Shown: piece after piece, positions 41,287-41,392 of the stretch
How positions within the stretch are numbered: the first letter of the stretch is position 1
Layout: every line of letters begins with the position of its first letter
Assembly (NCBI GenBank): GCA_905213875.1
Contig: CAJMJN010000011.1
Span: 1 to 41,392, forward strand
Direction of reading: 5' to 3'
Origin: an uncultured Clostridium sp.
GTDB taxonomy: Bacteria > Bacillota > Clostridia > TANB77 > CAG-508
DNA: 41,392 nucleotides
Notes under the pieces: generated by a model
Seen by the model: only the letters and a program-made list of their open reading frames with translations
The model's database searches: none
What the model was told of the DNA's origin: nothing
Position numbers and translations under genes: made by a program

Positions 41287-41392
41287 GGGTTTATTGATTT
41301 TTTTCTTAAATCGCCTGTAGGTTAGTCAATCATTTGTCACAAATTATTTAAAATAAATACTTTGAGCACCTATATTGCAAATAACGATTCTT

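Noticed and set aside
1..41392. CRISPR array, tRNA, rRNA or complete insertion sequence
   Set aside because: No regular short repeats with spacers, no tRNA-like cloverleaf, and no transposase or Y1 gene was seen. The dispersed repeat is too sparse for an array.

Overview
The window is very AT-rich DNA from an anaerobic, Gram-positive-type bacterium. I infer an uncultured gut Clostridia lineage (Bacillota). The grounds are pyruvate formate-lyase with its activase, LL-diaminopimelate aminotransferase (DapL), a CwlD-type amidase, a CmpB-type membrane protein, TauE half-transporters, the rpsF-ssb-rpsR operon, strong AGGAGG ribosome binding sites, many U-run terminators and several TTG starts. No tRNA, rRNA, CRISPR array or insertion-sequence transposase was seen.

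Layout. 96-1001 is a compositionally foreign gene for a formylglycine-generating-enzyme/C-type-lectin-fold protein whose C-terminus resembles a diversity-generating-retroelement target. 1193-7720 holds asnS, a divergent M23 peptidase, a nested inverted-repeat element, an HTH regulator and pflB-pflA. 7792-9155 is a predicted toxin-antitoxin pair: a toxic small alarmone synthetase with a Panacea (DUF4065) antitoxin, with its own promoter. 9243-11606 is a metal-efflux ATPase with an ArsR/CadC repressor and two operator-like palindromes. 11737-19359 carries a winged-helix protein, an S1 protein, two pseudouridine synthases, a GT-C membrane protein, a tandem-OB SSB-like protein and a NodB deacetylase. 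19512-26785 carries a Cys-rich protein, a short prepilin-like protein, two TauE halves, rarA, ruvA, an HD hydrolase, a transglutaminase-like protein and dapL. 26884-35080 is a giant cyclic beta-1,2-glucan synthase (NdvB type). 35161-41127 holds envelope and signalling proteins, then rpsR, ssb and rpsF.

The most striking observation is that two unrelated genes, rarA and ndvB, are each broken by exactly one extra base at the same zero-frame context, TTA CGG A. Skipping the C (TTA-c-GGA) restores the family sequence in both. By my hand scan of about 12,000 codons, CGG is in frame nowhere else in the host-like genes; the foreign gene at 96-1001 has two. This suggests that CGG is unassigned or very slowly decoded here and supports +1 frameshifting. 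The alternatives are a coincidence of mutations or a sequence-specific base-calling error.

Other notable features are a dispersed 28-29 bp repeat (four copies, two forming a hairpin pair), a 24-bp tandem repeat inside ndvB, and degenerate catalytic residues in the NodB, receiver and GGDEF domains.
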